Positions 33,010 to 41,237 of a stretch of DNA of 64,000 nt are shown piece by piece. The DNA comes from Streptomyces sp. NBC_01241. GTDB lineage: Bacteria; Actinomycetota; Actinomycetes; Streptomycetales; Streptomycetaceae. The stretch is from NCBI RefSeq assembly GCF_041435435.1, contig NZ_CP108494.1:5614501-5678500 (forward strand), written 5' to 3'. Below the pieces are notes generated by a model. It saw only the letters and a list, made by a program, of their open reading frames with translations. It had not been told where the DNA came from and searched no databases. The translations under genes were made by a program, and so were the position numbers. Numbering within the stretch: the first letter of the stretch is position 1; each line of letters begins with the position of its first letter.

Positions 33010-33536
33010 GGTGCTGCCTCTTCTGTGAAACGCGGTCCGAGGCGAACGCTGGGGGTCGTACCGTGCCGGGGTAAGTCATCCGGCCGTGGATGGGCCGGGT
33101 GGCGCGGGACCACTGCCGTCGCTCGAGCGCTCGTGCCGCTGAGGGGGCCCCTCATCTGCGGTCGTACGTGGCGTACGCCTCGCGTGGAGGGCTGTCGGGT
33201 CGGAGCCGATCGGGCCACCGACCGGGCATCCTCATTGGATTCATTCACGCCACAGGTACATCCAAAATACTCAGTAGCGCAATACCACTGTACCCCGGAT
33301 TCGCGCACATGTGTTGGGTGGTACGTCACGAGAGAGCCTGTCCGACAATGCCGGACAGGCTCTTCCCTCAAGCTGAGTGCGGACTATTCTGCGCTTCGTG
33401 ACTCCTCCCCAGAGGGGCTTCTCACTTGGCTGCCAGACAGCTTCATGACGGACAAGCCCTGCCCGGCGCGGCGAAGCGCAGTAGGGAAGCTATCAGCTGT
33501 ATGCGATGCATCACAGCCGATTCAGAAAGGATTGCC
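33010..33536. other. 527-bp intergenic region between helicase and ferritin-like genes
   Basis: No ORF with a ribosome-binding site was found. The region holds a less GC-rich stretch (33230-33300) likely to contain the helicase promoter and a 12-bp hairpin at 33333-33363. The long leader would suit cold- or growth-regulated expression of a DEAD-box helicase, which is inference. Confidence 0.5.
33333..33363. terminator. Hairpin with AGAGCCTGTCCG stem
   Basis: A 12-bp stem (33333-33344 with 33352-33363) and a 7-nt loop. It shares the GCCTGTCCG core with 6013-6046 and 47663-47680. It could be a terminator or a mobile-like repeat; its position between divergent genes makes termination less obvious. 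Confidence 0.5.
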
Positions 33537-34250
33537 GTGGCCGAAAGCGAGCACACGCAGGTCGCTGCCCAGGGCTGGGAGCAGGCCTCTGCCGACCCGC
33601 AATACAGGGCGGCGGTTGTCGACCTGCTCGGAGCACTCGCGTACGGGGAGCTGGCGGCCTTCGAGCGGCTCGCCGAGGACGCGAAGCTCGCACCGACGCT
33701 GGCCGACAAGGCGGAGCTGGCGAAGATGGCCTCCGCCGAATTCCATCACTTCGAGCGGCTGGCGGACCGGCTGACCGCGATCGACGTGGAGCCGACGGGC
33801 GCGATGGAGCCGTTCGCCAAGGCGCTCGACGACTTCCACCGCCAGACCGCGCCGTCGGACTGGTTGGAGGGCCTGGTCAAGGCGTACGTCGGCGACTCGA
33901 TCGCCAGTGACTTCTACCGCGAGGTCGCCGCCCGGCTCGACTCGGACACCCGCTCCCTCGTCCTCGCCGTGCTCGACGACACCGGACACGGCAACTTCGC
34001 CGTGGAGAAGGTGCGCGCCGCGATCGAGGCCGACCCGCGCCTCGGCGGCCGACTCGCGCTGTGGGCGCGGCGGCTGATGGGCGAGGCGCTCTCGCAGGCC
34101 CAGCGGGTGGTGGCCGACCGCGACGCGCTGTCGACGATGCTCGTCGGCGGTGTGGCGGACGGGTTCGATCTGGCGGAGGTCGGGCGGATGTTCTCGCGGA
34201 TCACCGAGGCGCACACCAAGCGGATGGCCGCGCTGGGACTGGCGGCGTAG
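33537..34250 (+). CDS. Ferritin-like (MiaE-type) di-iron protein
   Basis: 237 aa from the GTG at 33537, with AAAGG six bases upstream. Helices carry LGALAYGELAAFERLAEDAK and MASAEFHHFERLADRL (E and ExxH ligands), then DFYREVAARLDSDTRS and LDDTGHGNFAVEKVR, the second ligand set. This fits the ferritin-like fold of tRNA-(ms2io6A)-hydroxylase relatives. Actual tRNA hydroxylation is unproven in actinobacteria. In mycobacteria the homologue (Rv3210c, from memory) also neighbours a DEAD-box helicase gene and the DUF3107 gene, as here. Confidence 0.82.
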   Translation: MAESEHTQVAAQGWEQASADPQYRAAVVDLLGALAYGELAAFERLAEDAKLAPTLADKAELAKMASAEFHHFERLADRLTAIDVEPTGAMEPFAKALDDFHRQTAPSDWLEGLVKAYVGDSIASDFYREVAARLDSDTRSLVLAVLDDTGHGNFAVEKVRAAIEADPRLGGRLALWARRLMGEALSQAQRVVADRDALSTMLVGGVADGFDLAEVGRMFSRITEAHTKRMAALGLAA

Positions 34251-34311
34251 CCGGTTCACCCGGGCTGTCCGGTCGTCCGTCCGCACCGGGCGGGCGGACG
34301 ACCGGACGGCC

Positions 34312-34581
34312 TCAGGCCGCCGCTGATCGGCTCAGATGGCGGCTGCGGGGGCGGACCAGCAACGAGAGCGTCACGCTGCCGATCAGCGCCGCGCCGATCA
34401 GTGTGGCCACGAGGTGGCCGGGGCCCAGCACCGAGTGCATGAGAAAAGCGCCGAAGAGGGCTCCCAGCGCGCCGGTGGTGAGGACGGCACGTCGGGACGG
34501 AAGCCGGTCCGGCAGCGAGTGGAGCGCCACCCAGGCGAGGGCGAGTCCGAGCACGACGGAGCCGAGAGGTTCCAAGATCAC
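34312..34581 (-). CDS. Small three-helix membrane protein
   Basis: 89 aa, GTG with GAGGTGATC upstream. Three hydrophobic segments: SVVLGLALAWVALHSL, AVLTTGALGALFGAFLMHSV and HLVATLIGAALIGSVTLSLL, with a basic C-terminus. It resembles the GlsB/YeaQ-type small membrane proteins in size but lacks their clear signature. Function unknown. Downstream it converges with the ferritin-like gene. Confidence 0.7.
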   Translation of the reverse strand: MILEPLGSVVLGLALAWVALHSLPDRLPSRRAVLTTGALGALFGAFLMHSVLGPGHLVATLIGAALIGSVTLSLLVRPRSRHLSRSAAA

Positions 34582-34713
34582 AGATGATCACCTCGCGTGT
34601 TGCGGGGCGGGCAGATCGGTCGTTAGCGGTACTACCCGAGGGATGTGGAACACAACCCTCCTCGGACAGGGTTGGCACGGGAATCGCCCGGCCGACGCAA
34701 AGCCTCCCGACGG

Positions 34714-34792
34714 AATCCGCCGACGGAAGCGGTCGACAGAAGCGGTCGAGGGAAGCGGTCGAGGGAAGCGGTCGAGGGAATCCGTCCGACGG
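34714..34792. repeat. 13-nt minisatellite array
   Basis: Units: AATCCGCCGACGG (34714-34726), AAGCGGTCGACAG (34727-34739), AAGCGGTCGAGGG three times (34740-34778), then AATCCGTCCGACGG (34779-34792). The array lies in the 285-bp gap between the DUF3107 gene 3' end and the small membrane protein gene. Confidence 0.9.
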
Positions 34793-34866
34793 CCCCCGCA
34801 ACGGAAAGCGGCCCGGTGGGGGTTCCCACCGGGCCGTTCGCACGACCACTGCGTCGAGCGTGTCGC

Positions 34867-35094
34867 CTACAGCGCGCCGAAGCCCACGCGCCGCGTGCTG
34901 GGCTCGCCGATCTCCACGTACGCGATCCGGTCGGCCGGCACCAGGACCTTGCGGCCCTTCTCGTCCGTGAGGCTGAGCAGCTGCGCCTTACCGGCGAGCG
35001 CCTCGGCGACCGTGCTCTCGACCTCTTCGGCGGAAAGCCCGCTCTCCAGAACGATCTCCCGGGGCGTGTGCTGCACCCCGATCTTGACCTCCAC
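34867..35094 (-). CDS. DUF3107 small conserved protein
   Basis: 75 aa from the GTG at 35094, with GGAGGGA seven bases upstream; longer upstream frames are not coding. Pattern: MEVKIGVQHTPREIVLESGL, a helix (SAEEVESTVAEALAGK), LLSLTDEKGRKVLVPADRIA and YVEIGEPSTRRVGFG. This is the actinobacterial DUF3107 family (from memory Rv3208A/TB9.4), a small dimerising beta-helix protein. Function unknown. In mycobacteria it is likewise next to a TetR regulator gene, as here. Confidence 0.88.
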   Translation of the reverse strand: MEVKIGVQHTPREIVLESGLSAEEVESTVAEALAGKAQLLSLTDEKGRKVLVPADRIAYVEIGEPSTRRVGFGAL

Positions 35095-35236
35095 GGCTAT
35101 GTCCCTCCGACGGTCAGTCCCTGCGCGGTGAACCGCGCCGTACGCAGCACACATTAGCCCGCTGAGGAGAGCGGCCAGGGGCCGGTGGGCAACGCCCGCA
35201 GCGAACACGAGCGCCGGGCGCGCCCGGCCGACGCCG

Positions 35237-35878
35237 TCAGTGCTGATCGATGCCGTGCAGCGGGAAGCCCGCGATGCCCCGCCAGGCCAGTGAGGTGAGC
35301 AGCTGCACCGCTGTGTCGCGCGGGATCGCGGACCGGCTGGACAGCCAGTAGCGGGCGACGACCTGGGAGACACCGCCCAGACCGACCGCGAGCAGCATCG
35401 ACTCGTCCTTGGACAGGCCCGTGTCACCGGCGATGACGTCGGAGATCGCCTCCGCGCACTGCAGTGAGACCCGGTCGACACGCTCGCGCACCGCGGGCTC
35501 GTTGGTCAGGTCCGATTCGAAGACCAGCCGGAAGGCGCCGCCCTCGTCCTCGACGTACGCGAAGTACGCGTCCATCGTCGCGGCGACGCGCAGCTTGTTG
35601 TCGGTCGTCGACGCCAGCGCCGTACGGACCGCCTGGAGCAGCGACTCGCAGTGCTGGTCGAGCAGGGCCAGATAGAGCTCCAGCTTGCCCGGGAAGTGCT
35701 GGTAGAGCACCGGCTTGCTGACCCCGGCGCGTTCCGCGATGTCGTCCATCGCGGCGGAGTGGTACCCCTGCGCCACGAATACTTCCTGCGCGGCGCCCAG
35801 CAGCTGGTTGCGTCGGGCGCGGCGAGGCAGTCGAGTGCCTCGCGGGCGCGCCGCCTCGGTCTGCTCGATGGCTGTCAC
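35237..35878 (-). CDS. TetR/AcrR family transcriptional regulator
   Basis: 213 aa from the GTG at 35878 (VTAIEQTEAARPRG), with GGGAGG four bases upstream. The N-terminal helix-turn-helix is clear: RNQLLGAAQEVFVAQGYHSA, then MDDIAERAGVSKPVLYQHFP. The ligand domain ends RYWLSSRSAIPRD and LTSLAWRGIAGFPLHG. In mycobacteria the homologue sits next to the DUF3107 gene. A general housekeeping regulator is likely; no operator was identified. Confidence 0.88.
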   Translation of the reverse strand: MTAIEQTEAARPRGTRLPRRARRNQLLGAAQEVFVAQGYHSAAMDDIAERAGVSKPVLYQHFPGKLELYLALLDQHCESLLQAVRTALASTTDNKLRVAATMDAYFAYVEDEGGAFRLVFESDLTNEPAVRERVDRVSLQCAEAISDVIAGDTGLSKDESMLLAVGLGGVSQVVARYWLSSRSAIPRDTAVQLLTSLAWRGIAGFPLHGIDQH

Positions 35879-36046
35879 GCCGCCTCCCAAATTGTTGATC
35901 AAACACAGCTTTTTCGTGCACGCTGCGCCACACAGCCATCGTACTTTCGGGTAACCCGGGTGTGCGCGGCGCGGACGCAGAATTTCATGGACCGGACGAC
36001 TGCGGTAGCCACAGATTCGTCGACCAGTGGGGCAAAGCGGGGCGTA

Positions 36047-36262
36047 CTAGCGGTAATCGTCTTCATCCTGTGTGACAACACGAGCCTGCTCGGCCGCATC
36101 CGCCACATTGGCACGGTCGCGGTCGATATGCGTGAGCGGTTCGTCGCGCCGCTGCTGGAGATCGGTCCGCTGCTCGGCGGCGTCCGCCCGGGGCGTCTCC
36201 TCGTCCGGTTCGTCCGGCTGGACGTCCTCGAAGGTCTCCGGGTCGCTGGGGTCGACCGACAT
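36047..36262 (-). CDS. Small acidic hydrophilic protein
   Basis: 71 aa, ATG with GGAAGGGAG upstream. The first 35 residues are strongly acidic (SDPETFEDVQPDEPDEETPR); the rest is polar and helical (DAAEQRTDLQQRRDEPLTHI). It has no membrane segment, cysteine or known domain. Probably intrinsically disordered. Weak conservation in Streptomyces is presumed, not checked. Confidence 0.6.
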   Translation of the reverse strand: MSVDPSDPETFEDVQPDEPDEETPRADAAEQRTDLQQRRDEPLTHIDRDRANVADAAEQARVVTQDEDDYR

Positions 36263-36336
36263 GGTGACTCCCTTCCTTGCTTCGAGCCTAGGAGCTAGCC
36301 CCTCAAGCCGCTATGTGATCTGTGACGGCGAACACA

Positions 36337-36365
36337 TGAACCGCGGTGTGATCGTCTCGTAACAT
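36337..36365 (+). promoter_or_regulatory. Candidate promoter for a leaderless alpha/beta hydrolase gene
   Basis: TAACAT (36360-36365) ends six bases before the ATG at 36372. TGAACC (36337-36342) is 17 nt upstream. No SD precedes the gene. Confidence 0.42.
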
Positions 36366-36371
36366 TGCCGC

Positions 36372-37334
36372 ATGTCTTCGACCGAGCTGCCGGGAGTCCG
36401 TGCCGCCGCCGCAGTGGCCCCGACGGTGAGCACCATCGGGGCTGCGGAGGGGGAGGAGCTGCGCTCCGTCACGCTGCCCGGGCTGACGCTGACCGTCCGG
36501 TCCCGGCCGCCGGAGCGCACCGGGATGCCGCCCGCGCTCTACGTCCACGGGCTCGGCGGCTCCTCGCGGAACTGGTCGGCGCTGATGCCGCTGCTCCAGG
36601 ACGTGGTGGACGGCGAGGCGGTCGACCTGCCCGGGTTCGGTGACTCGCCGCCGCCGGACGACGGCAACTACTCGGTCACCGGCCACGCCCGCGCCGTGAT
36701 CCGGTTCCTCGACGCGGCGGAGCGCGGGCCCGTCCACCTGTTCGGCAATTCGCTGGGTGGTGCCGTGGCCACCCGGGTCGCCGCGGTCCGCCCCGACCTG
36801 GTGCGCACCCTCACTCTCATCGCGCCCGCGCTCCCCGAGATCCGGGTCCAGCGGACGGCCGCGCCGACCGCGCTGCTCGCCGTTCCGGGCGTCGCGTCGC
36901 TGTTCGCCCGGATGTCCAGGGGCTGGACCGCGGAGGAGCGCACACGCGGCGTCATGGCACTCTGTTACGGCGATCCGGCGCGCGTCTCCGAGTCCGGCTT
37001 CCGCGAAGCGGTGGCCGAAATGGAGCACCGGCTGGAACTGCCGTACTTCTGGGACGCGATGGCCCGCTCGGCACGTGGCATCGTCGACGCGTACACGCTC
37101 GGCGGTCAGCATGGACTGTGGCGCCAGGCCGAGCGGGTGCTCGCACCGACCCAGCTCGTGTACGGCGGACGGGACCAACTCGTCTCGTACCGGATGGCGC
37201 GCAGGGCGTCCGCGGCGTTCCGCGACTCGCGGCTGCTGACACTGCCCGACGCGGGGCACGTGGCGATGATGGAGTACCCGGAGGCGGTCGCCCAGGCGTT
37301 CCGGGAGCTGCTCGACGAACGCGGCAGGAGCTGA
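36372..37334 (+). CDS. Alpha/beta hydrolase
   Basis: 320 aa, ATG start. Motifs: ALYVHGLGGSSRNWSALMPL (oxyanion HG), AVDLPGFGDSPPPDD, LFGNSLGGAVATRVAA (nucleophile in GNSLGG), VYGGRDQLVS (Asp) and PDAGHVAMMEYP (His). It resembles esterase/epoxide-hydrolase-type enzymes; substrate unknown. Its stop is 8 bases before the GTG of the DUF3152 gene, so they form an operon. The upstream TAACAT suggests a leaderless mRNA. Confidence 0.87.
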   Translation: MSSTELPGVRAAAAVAPTVSTIGAAEGEELRSVTLPGLTLTVRSRPPERTGMPPALYVHGLGGSSRNWSALMPLLQDVVDGEAVDLPGFGDSPPPDDGNYSVTGHARAVIRFLDAAERGPVHLFGNSLGGAVATRVAAVRPDLVRTLTLIAPALPEIRVQRTAAPTALLAVPGVASLFARMSRGWTAEERTRGVMALCYGDPARVSESGFREAVAEMEHRLELPYFWDAMARSARGIVDAYTLGGQHGLWRQAERVLAPTQLVYGGRDQLVSYRMARRASAAFRDSRLLTLPDAGHVAMMEYPEAVAQAFRELLDERGRS

Positions 37335-37342
37335 TCCGGGGC

Positions 37343-38614
37343 GTGGGACGACATAGCCGAAAAGGCCCCGAACCCGCGGGCCCCGATATCGACGCCGCCC
37401 TCGCGAACGGGGGCGGCGGTCGTGAGGGCGTTCATCCGGGGCCCGGCAGCGGGCGGCGCCGGCGGGTGGCCGACGCACAGGCCGGGGCCGACGGGCACAC
37501 CCCGTTCCAGCAGACCGGCCACGTCCGCGGTGGCCACCCCGAGCAGCGTGAGCCCGGCGGCGGCTGGGGGACCGGGCCGCAGCAGACGGTGCCCCGGCGT
37601 CAACCACCGGTCGGCACCCGGCCGCTGATACCCGGGCCGCGGCGCGAGTTCGTCGAGGTGTTCGACGCGCCACCCGCTCCGCCCGCACCTCGTGGGCCCG
37701 CCGTCCCGCCGGCCCGGCCGGCCGACCCGTACAGCTCGGTCGGCGAGTGGGCCGAGCAGCCGCCGAGCGGCGCCGCCGCGCCGACTCCCACCGAGAGCGG
37801 CCGGGAAGGCAAGGGCACCCGGGGGCGTACGTTCACGGGCATAGCGGCCGCCGCGGTGACCACCGTGCTCGCGGTGGTCGTGGCCGGGCAGGTCGCCCAC
37901 GACAGCGGCGGGACCAGTGCCGCACAGCCCACGGGCGTCGACCGGGACGGCGTCGACGGCGCCTCCCGCTCGGACGACCGGCCGATGCCGAAGGCGGCGC
38001 AGGCCAAGCCCCTTTCGTACACGGAGAAGATGGCCAAGGCCTACCCGCTCTCCCCGGAACTGCACGGCTCCGGAAAGTTCGAGGCGGTTCCTGGGGCGGC
38101 GAAGGCCCCGGGCAGGGGGCACAAGTACCGCTATCGGATCGATGTCGAGAAGGGCCTCGGCCTCGACGCCGCGCTCTTCGCCCGGGGCGTCCAGGAAACG
38201 CTCAACGACGACCGCAGCTGGGCGCACGACGGCGCCATGACGTTCGAGCGGATCTCCTCCGGCGACCCCGATTTCGTGATCACCCTGGCCAGTCCCGGGA
38301 CCACCGGCGACTGGTGCAGGAAGTCGGGTCTGGACACGACCGAGGACAACGTCTCGTGCGACTCCGCGGCCACCGAGCGCGTGATGATCAACGCCTACCG
38401 CTGGGCGCAGGGGTCGTCGACGTTCGGCCCGGACAAACTCTTCGCCTACCGCCAGATGCTGATCAACCACGAGGTCGGTCACCGGCTGGGTCACAACCAT
38501 GTGAGTTGCCGCACGCCGGGAGCGCTCGCTCCAGTGATGCAGCAGCAGACGAAGTCCCTGGACATCGGCGGGATCAAGTGCCGGCCCAACGCCTGGGTGT
38601 ATCCGGTGGATTGA
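37343..38614 (+). CDS. DUF3152 membrane-anchored putative metalloprotease
   Basis: 423 aa from the GTG at 37343. A ~160-residue Pro/Gly-rich cytoplasmic part precedes one membrane segment (FTGIAAAAVTTVLAVVVAGQ, ~166-185). The extracellular DUF3152 domain contains HEVGHRLGHNH (H376, E377, H380, H386), an exact HExxHxxGxxH metzincin-type zinc motif, and several cysteines (DWCRKSG, NVSCDS, HVSCRT, GIKCRP) that may form disulfides. This implies an extracellular zinc peptidase, although DUF3152 is formally uncharacterised. From memory Rv3207c is the mycobacterial counterpart near moeB1/moeZ. Confidence 0.83.
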   Translation: MGRHSRKGPEPAGPDIDAALANGGGGREGVHPGPGSGRRRRVADAQAGADGHTPFQQTGHVRGGHPEQREPGGGWGTGPQQTVPRRQPPVGTRPLIPGPRREFVEVFDAPPAPPAPRGPAVPPARPADPYSSVGEWAEQPPSGAAAPTPTESGREGKGTRGRTFTGIAAAAVTTVLAVVVAGQVAHDSGGTSAAQPTGVDRDGVDGASRSDDRPMPKAAQAKPLSYTEKMAKAYPLSPELHGSGKFEAVPGAAKAPGRGHKYRYRIDVEKGLGLDAALFARGVQETLNDDRSWAHDGAMTFERISSGDPDFVITLASPGTTGDWCRKSGLDTTEDNVSCDSAATERVMINAYRWAQGSSTFGPDKLFAYRQMLINHEVGHRLGHNHVSCRTPGALAPVMQQQTKSLDIGGIKCRPNAWVYPVD

Positions 38615-38615
38615 C

Positions 38616-39090
38616 ATGGTCGCGGCCTGCCGAATCCGGCATCGGCGGAGCTGTCTGCTGAAGCACGTCGGGCTCGACCCCGAGCAGTACGACCGCTGCC
38701 CGCACGAGTTCAGCGGCGGACAGCGCCCGCGCGCCGGGATCGCCCGCGCGCCGGCCGCCGAAGCCGGAACTGATCGTCTGCGACGAGGCCGTCTCCGCGC
38801 TCGACGTCACGCCCCAGGCCCAGGTGACCGCCCTGCCGGCGCAGTTGCAGCGGGAGCTGGGGCCGGCCCTGGTCTTCATCGCGAATGATCTCGCCGTCGT
38901 ACGGCAGGCCGGCGACCGGGGGTCGCCCTCATGCGACAGGGGTCGGCTCGTCGAGGAGGGCGAGGTGGACCAGGTGTACGGCGACCCCCAGAAGCCATAC
39001 ACCAAGCAGCTCCTGGCGGCCGTACCCGCGCTCGATCCGACGCTCGCGGCGCAGCGCCGCGCAGCCCGCAAGGAGCTGGCCGCCGCTTGA
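38616..39090 (+). pseudogene. Decayed peptide ABC-transporter ATPase (DppF/OppF-like), C-terminal part
   Basis: The first frame reads LKHVGLDPEQYDRCPHEFSG then GQRPRAGIARA, an altered ABC signature (normally LSGGQRQRIGIARA). Around 38750-38764 the frame shifts by one base and continues as PELIVCDEAVSALDVTPQAQ (Walker B and D-loop), then VFIANDLAVVRQAGDR (H-loop His replaced by Asn), and ends GEVDQVYGDPQKPYTKQLL, AAVPALDP. The Walker A half is missing. It is thus a truncated, frameshifted relic with degraded motifs. No intact permease or binding-protein genes remain nearby. Confidence 0.85.
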
Positions 39091-39166
39091 CCCTGCGTAA
39101 TGGAACGCCCCCATAGCGCGACAGAACGCCATCGGGGCGGGAAAGTTACGACGGTTCACCCCTTTC

Positions 39167-39200
39167 GGTGGTGTGACGGACAACCGTCCGTCGCACCACC
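39167..39200. promoter_or_regulatory. Inverted repeat upstream of the pelF-like gene
   Basis: A 15-bp stem with one mismatch (39167-39181 with 39186-39200, GGTGGTGTGACGGAC) and an AACC loop, 80-115 bases before the glycosyltransferase start. It could be an operator or the terminator of the upstream relic. Confidence 0.5.
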
Positions 39201-39280
39201 GGCGTATCCGCTTACGGTCGTCCCGCTGTGAGTCGCCATTCCAACGGCGGCCGCCCACAAGGGAGATCGGAGGTGCACTC

Positions 39281-41158
39281 GTGCGGATCGGACTCCTCAC
39301 CGACGGTGGTTATCCGTATGCGACCGGTGAGTCCAGGCTCTGGTGCGACCGTCTGGTGCGCGGACTCACGCAGCACGAGTTCGATCTCTTCGCGCTCAGC
39401 CGCTCCGCCGAGCAGGAGGAGCGGGGCTGGGTCCCGCTCCCGACACAGGTCGGCCGGGTACGGACGGCGCCGCTGTGGACGGCCGACGAGGACATCCCGG
39501 GCACCCGCGCCCCCAAGGGCCTGCTCGCCCGGATCACGACGGGCGGCGGCGGACGCTCGTACGGGAGGCGCGAACGACGGCGCTTCACGGCGCACTTCAC
39601 GGCTCTCGCGACCGCGGTCTGTGCGGCCGGGGCGGTGGGTGAGGTGCGTGCGGCGGGTGCGACGGTGCCTGCGACGGACGGTGGTGAAGGCGCGAGCGGG
39701 GGCGTGGTTCCCTGCGGACGGGGTGAAGAAGGGCCTGCGGGGCTCACGGCCGCCGGTGTGGCGGACGCGCAGTTCACGGAGGGGCTGTACGGGCTCGCCG
39801 AACTGGCTCGCGAACACGGGGGACTTCCCGCGGCACTCCGCTCTGAGACCGCCGTACGCGTGCTCGAAGCCGCCCGCCGCGCCCCGGGCGCCGGACGCAC
39901 CGTCCAGACCGCCACCGTCCCCGATCTCCTCGCCTTCGCCCGGGAGCTCGACCGGGTGCTGCGTCCGCTCTCCCTCGACTGGTACGACGAGGAGAGCCTC
40001 GGCGCGGTCGACCTCTGCCACGCCACATCCGGCGGCGCCGCCGCTCTGCCGGGTCTGCTGGCCAAACGCTTCTTCGGGGTCCCGCTGCTGGTCACCGAGC
40101 ACGGCGTGCGACTGCGGGCGCACTACCTCGCCGCCACCGACACGCCTCTGAGCGCGCCGGTACGCGCCCTGCTCGCCGGCTTCCACGGACGGCTCGCCGC
40201 CGAGGTGTACCGGCAGGCTGAGATCCTCACCCCCGGTGACACGCACGTCCGCCGCTGGCAGGAACGGTGCGGTGCCGAGCGCGAGAAGCTGCGCACCATC
40301 TACCCCGGCATGGAATCGGACCGGTTCACGGCGCTGGGGGAGAGCGACGACAGCGGTCCCGACGACACCCTGGTCTGGGTCGGCCGGATCGAGCCCGCCA
40401 AGGACCTGATCGCGCTGCTGCACGCCTTCGCTCAGGTGCGGAAGGCCGAACCGGACGCCCGGCTGCGGATCATCGGCGCGGCGGCGCAGGGTCCGGAGGG
40501 GGCCACGTATCTCGCGCACTGCCGGGCGCTGGCCGCCCAGTTGTTCCCCGACGAGGCCACGGACGCGCACACCGTGGGCGACAACCCGGTCTCCTTCGAG
40601 GACATCGGCGGGGCCGAGGTGCCGGGTCTGCCGGAGGCCTATGGGGCGGGCGGGGTCGTCGTCCTGTCCAGCGTGGTCGAGGGCTTCCCCGTCGGTCTCG
40701 TCGAGGCGATGTTCTGCGGACGGGCGACGGTGTCGACGGACGTCGGCGCGGTGGTCGAAGTCATCGGCGGCACCGGACTCGTGGTGCCCCCGCGCAACCC
40801 GAAGGCGCTCGCCGACGCCTGCCTTGCGCTGCTGCGCGACCCGGAGCGCCGTGCACGGCTCGGAGCGGCGGCGCGCGCCCGCGCGCTCGAACTCTTCACC
40901 GTTGAGCAGAACCTCGCGGCATATCGCGGCATCTACCTGGAGCTGATCTCGCACGCCCCGGTGCGCAGGGAGGCCGACGCAGTGGACGCCGACGGCGGAC
41001 CGCGCCCCTTCGCCACCCCGCCGGAGGCGCATGTCCTGGGCCCGTGGACGGCCTCGGGCGCCGACGCGGCACGGCCGGCCGGCCGCACACCCGGCTGGGC
41101 CGCCGAGGCCCCGACCGTCTGCGCGGGAGCACGGGGAGCGGGTGGCGGCAATGCGTGA
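39281..41158 (+). CDS. PelF-like GT4 glycosyltransferase (DUF3492)
   Basis: 625 aa from the GTG at 39281, with GGAGGTG seven bases upstream. The start VRIGLLTDGGYPYATGESRL, then WCDRLVRGL, is the DUF3492/PelF N-terminal signature. An Ala/Gly-rich insertion covers ~110-165. The C-terminal GT-B half has TLVWVGRIEPAKDLIALLHA, DIGGAEVPGLPEAYGAGG and EGFPVGLVEAMFCG (the EX7E motif of retaining GT4). PelF polymerises the Pel exopolysaccharide from UDP-GlcNAc/GalNAc in the cytosol, and fungal Gtb3 is similar. Downstream genes fit an exopolysaccharide locus. The stop is 79 bases before the next start. Confidence 0.87.
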   Translation: MRIGLLTDGGYPYATGESRLWCDRLVRGLTQHEFDLFALSRSAEQEERGWVPLPTQVGRVRTAPLWTADEDIPGTRAPKGLLARITTGGGGRSYGRRERRRFTAHFTALATAVCAAGAVGEVRAAGATVPATDGGEGASGGVVPCGRGEEGPAGLTAAGVADAQFTEGLYGLAELAREHGGLPAALRSETAVRVLEAARRAPGAGRTVQTATVPDLLAFARELDRVLRPLSLDWYDEESLGAVDLCHATSGGAAALPGLLAKRFFGVPLLVTEHGVRLRAHYLAATDTPLSAPVRALLAGFHGRLAAEVYRQAEILTPGDTHVRRWQERCGAEREKLRTIYPGMESDRFTALGESDDSGPDDTLVWVGRIEPAKDLIALLHAFAQVRKAEPDARLRIIGAAAQGPEGATYLAHCRALAAQLFPDEATDAHTVGDNPVSFEDIGGAEVPGLPEAYGAGGVVVLSSVVEGFPVGLVEAMFCGRATVSTDVGAVVEVIGGTGLVVPPRNPKALADACLALLRDPERRARLGAAARARALELFTVEQNLAAYRGIYLELISHAPVRREADAVDADGGPRPFATPPEAHVLGPWTASGADAARPAGRTPGWAAEAPTVCAGARGAGGGNA

Positions 41159-41237
41159 ACAGGGATCGGACCGGCCGGGCCGCAGCGGTGGGGCGGGACG
41201 GTCCGACGCAGCCGGCGACGATCACGGAGGAGAGACG

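Noticed and set aside
33006..33371. 121-codon minus-strand frame upstream of the DEAD-box helicase
   Set aside because: It overlaps the proposed CTG start region, has no SD or domain and reads through hairpin sequence.
34867..35481. 204-codon frame containing DUF3107
   Set aside because: The N-terminal 129 residues are antisense-type noise overlapping the TetR gene. The SD at the internal GTG (35094) fixes the real start.
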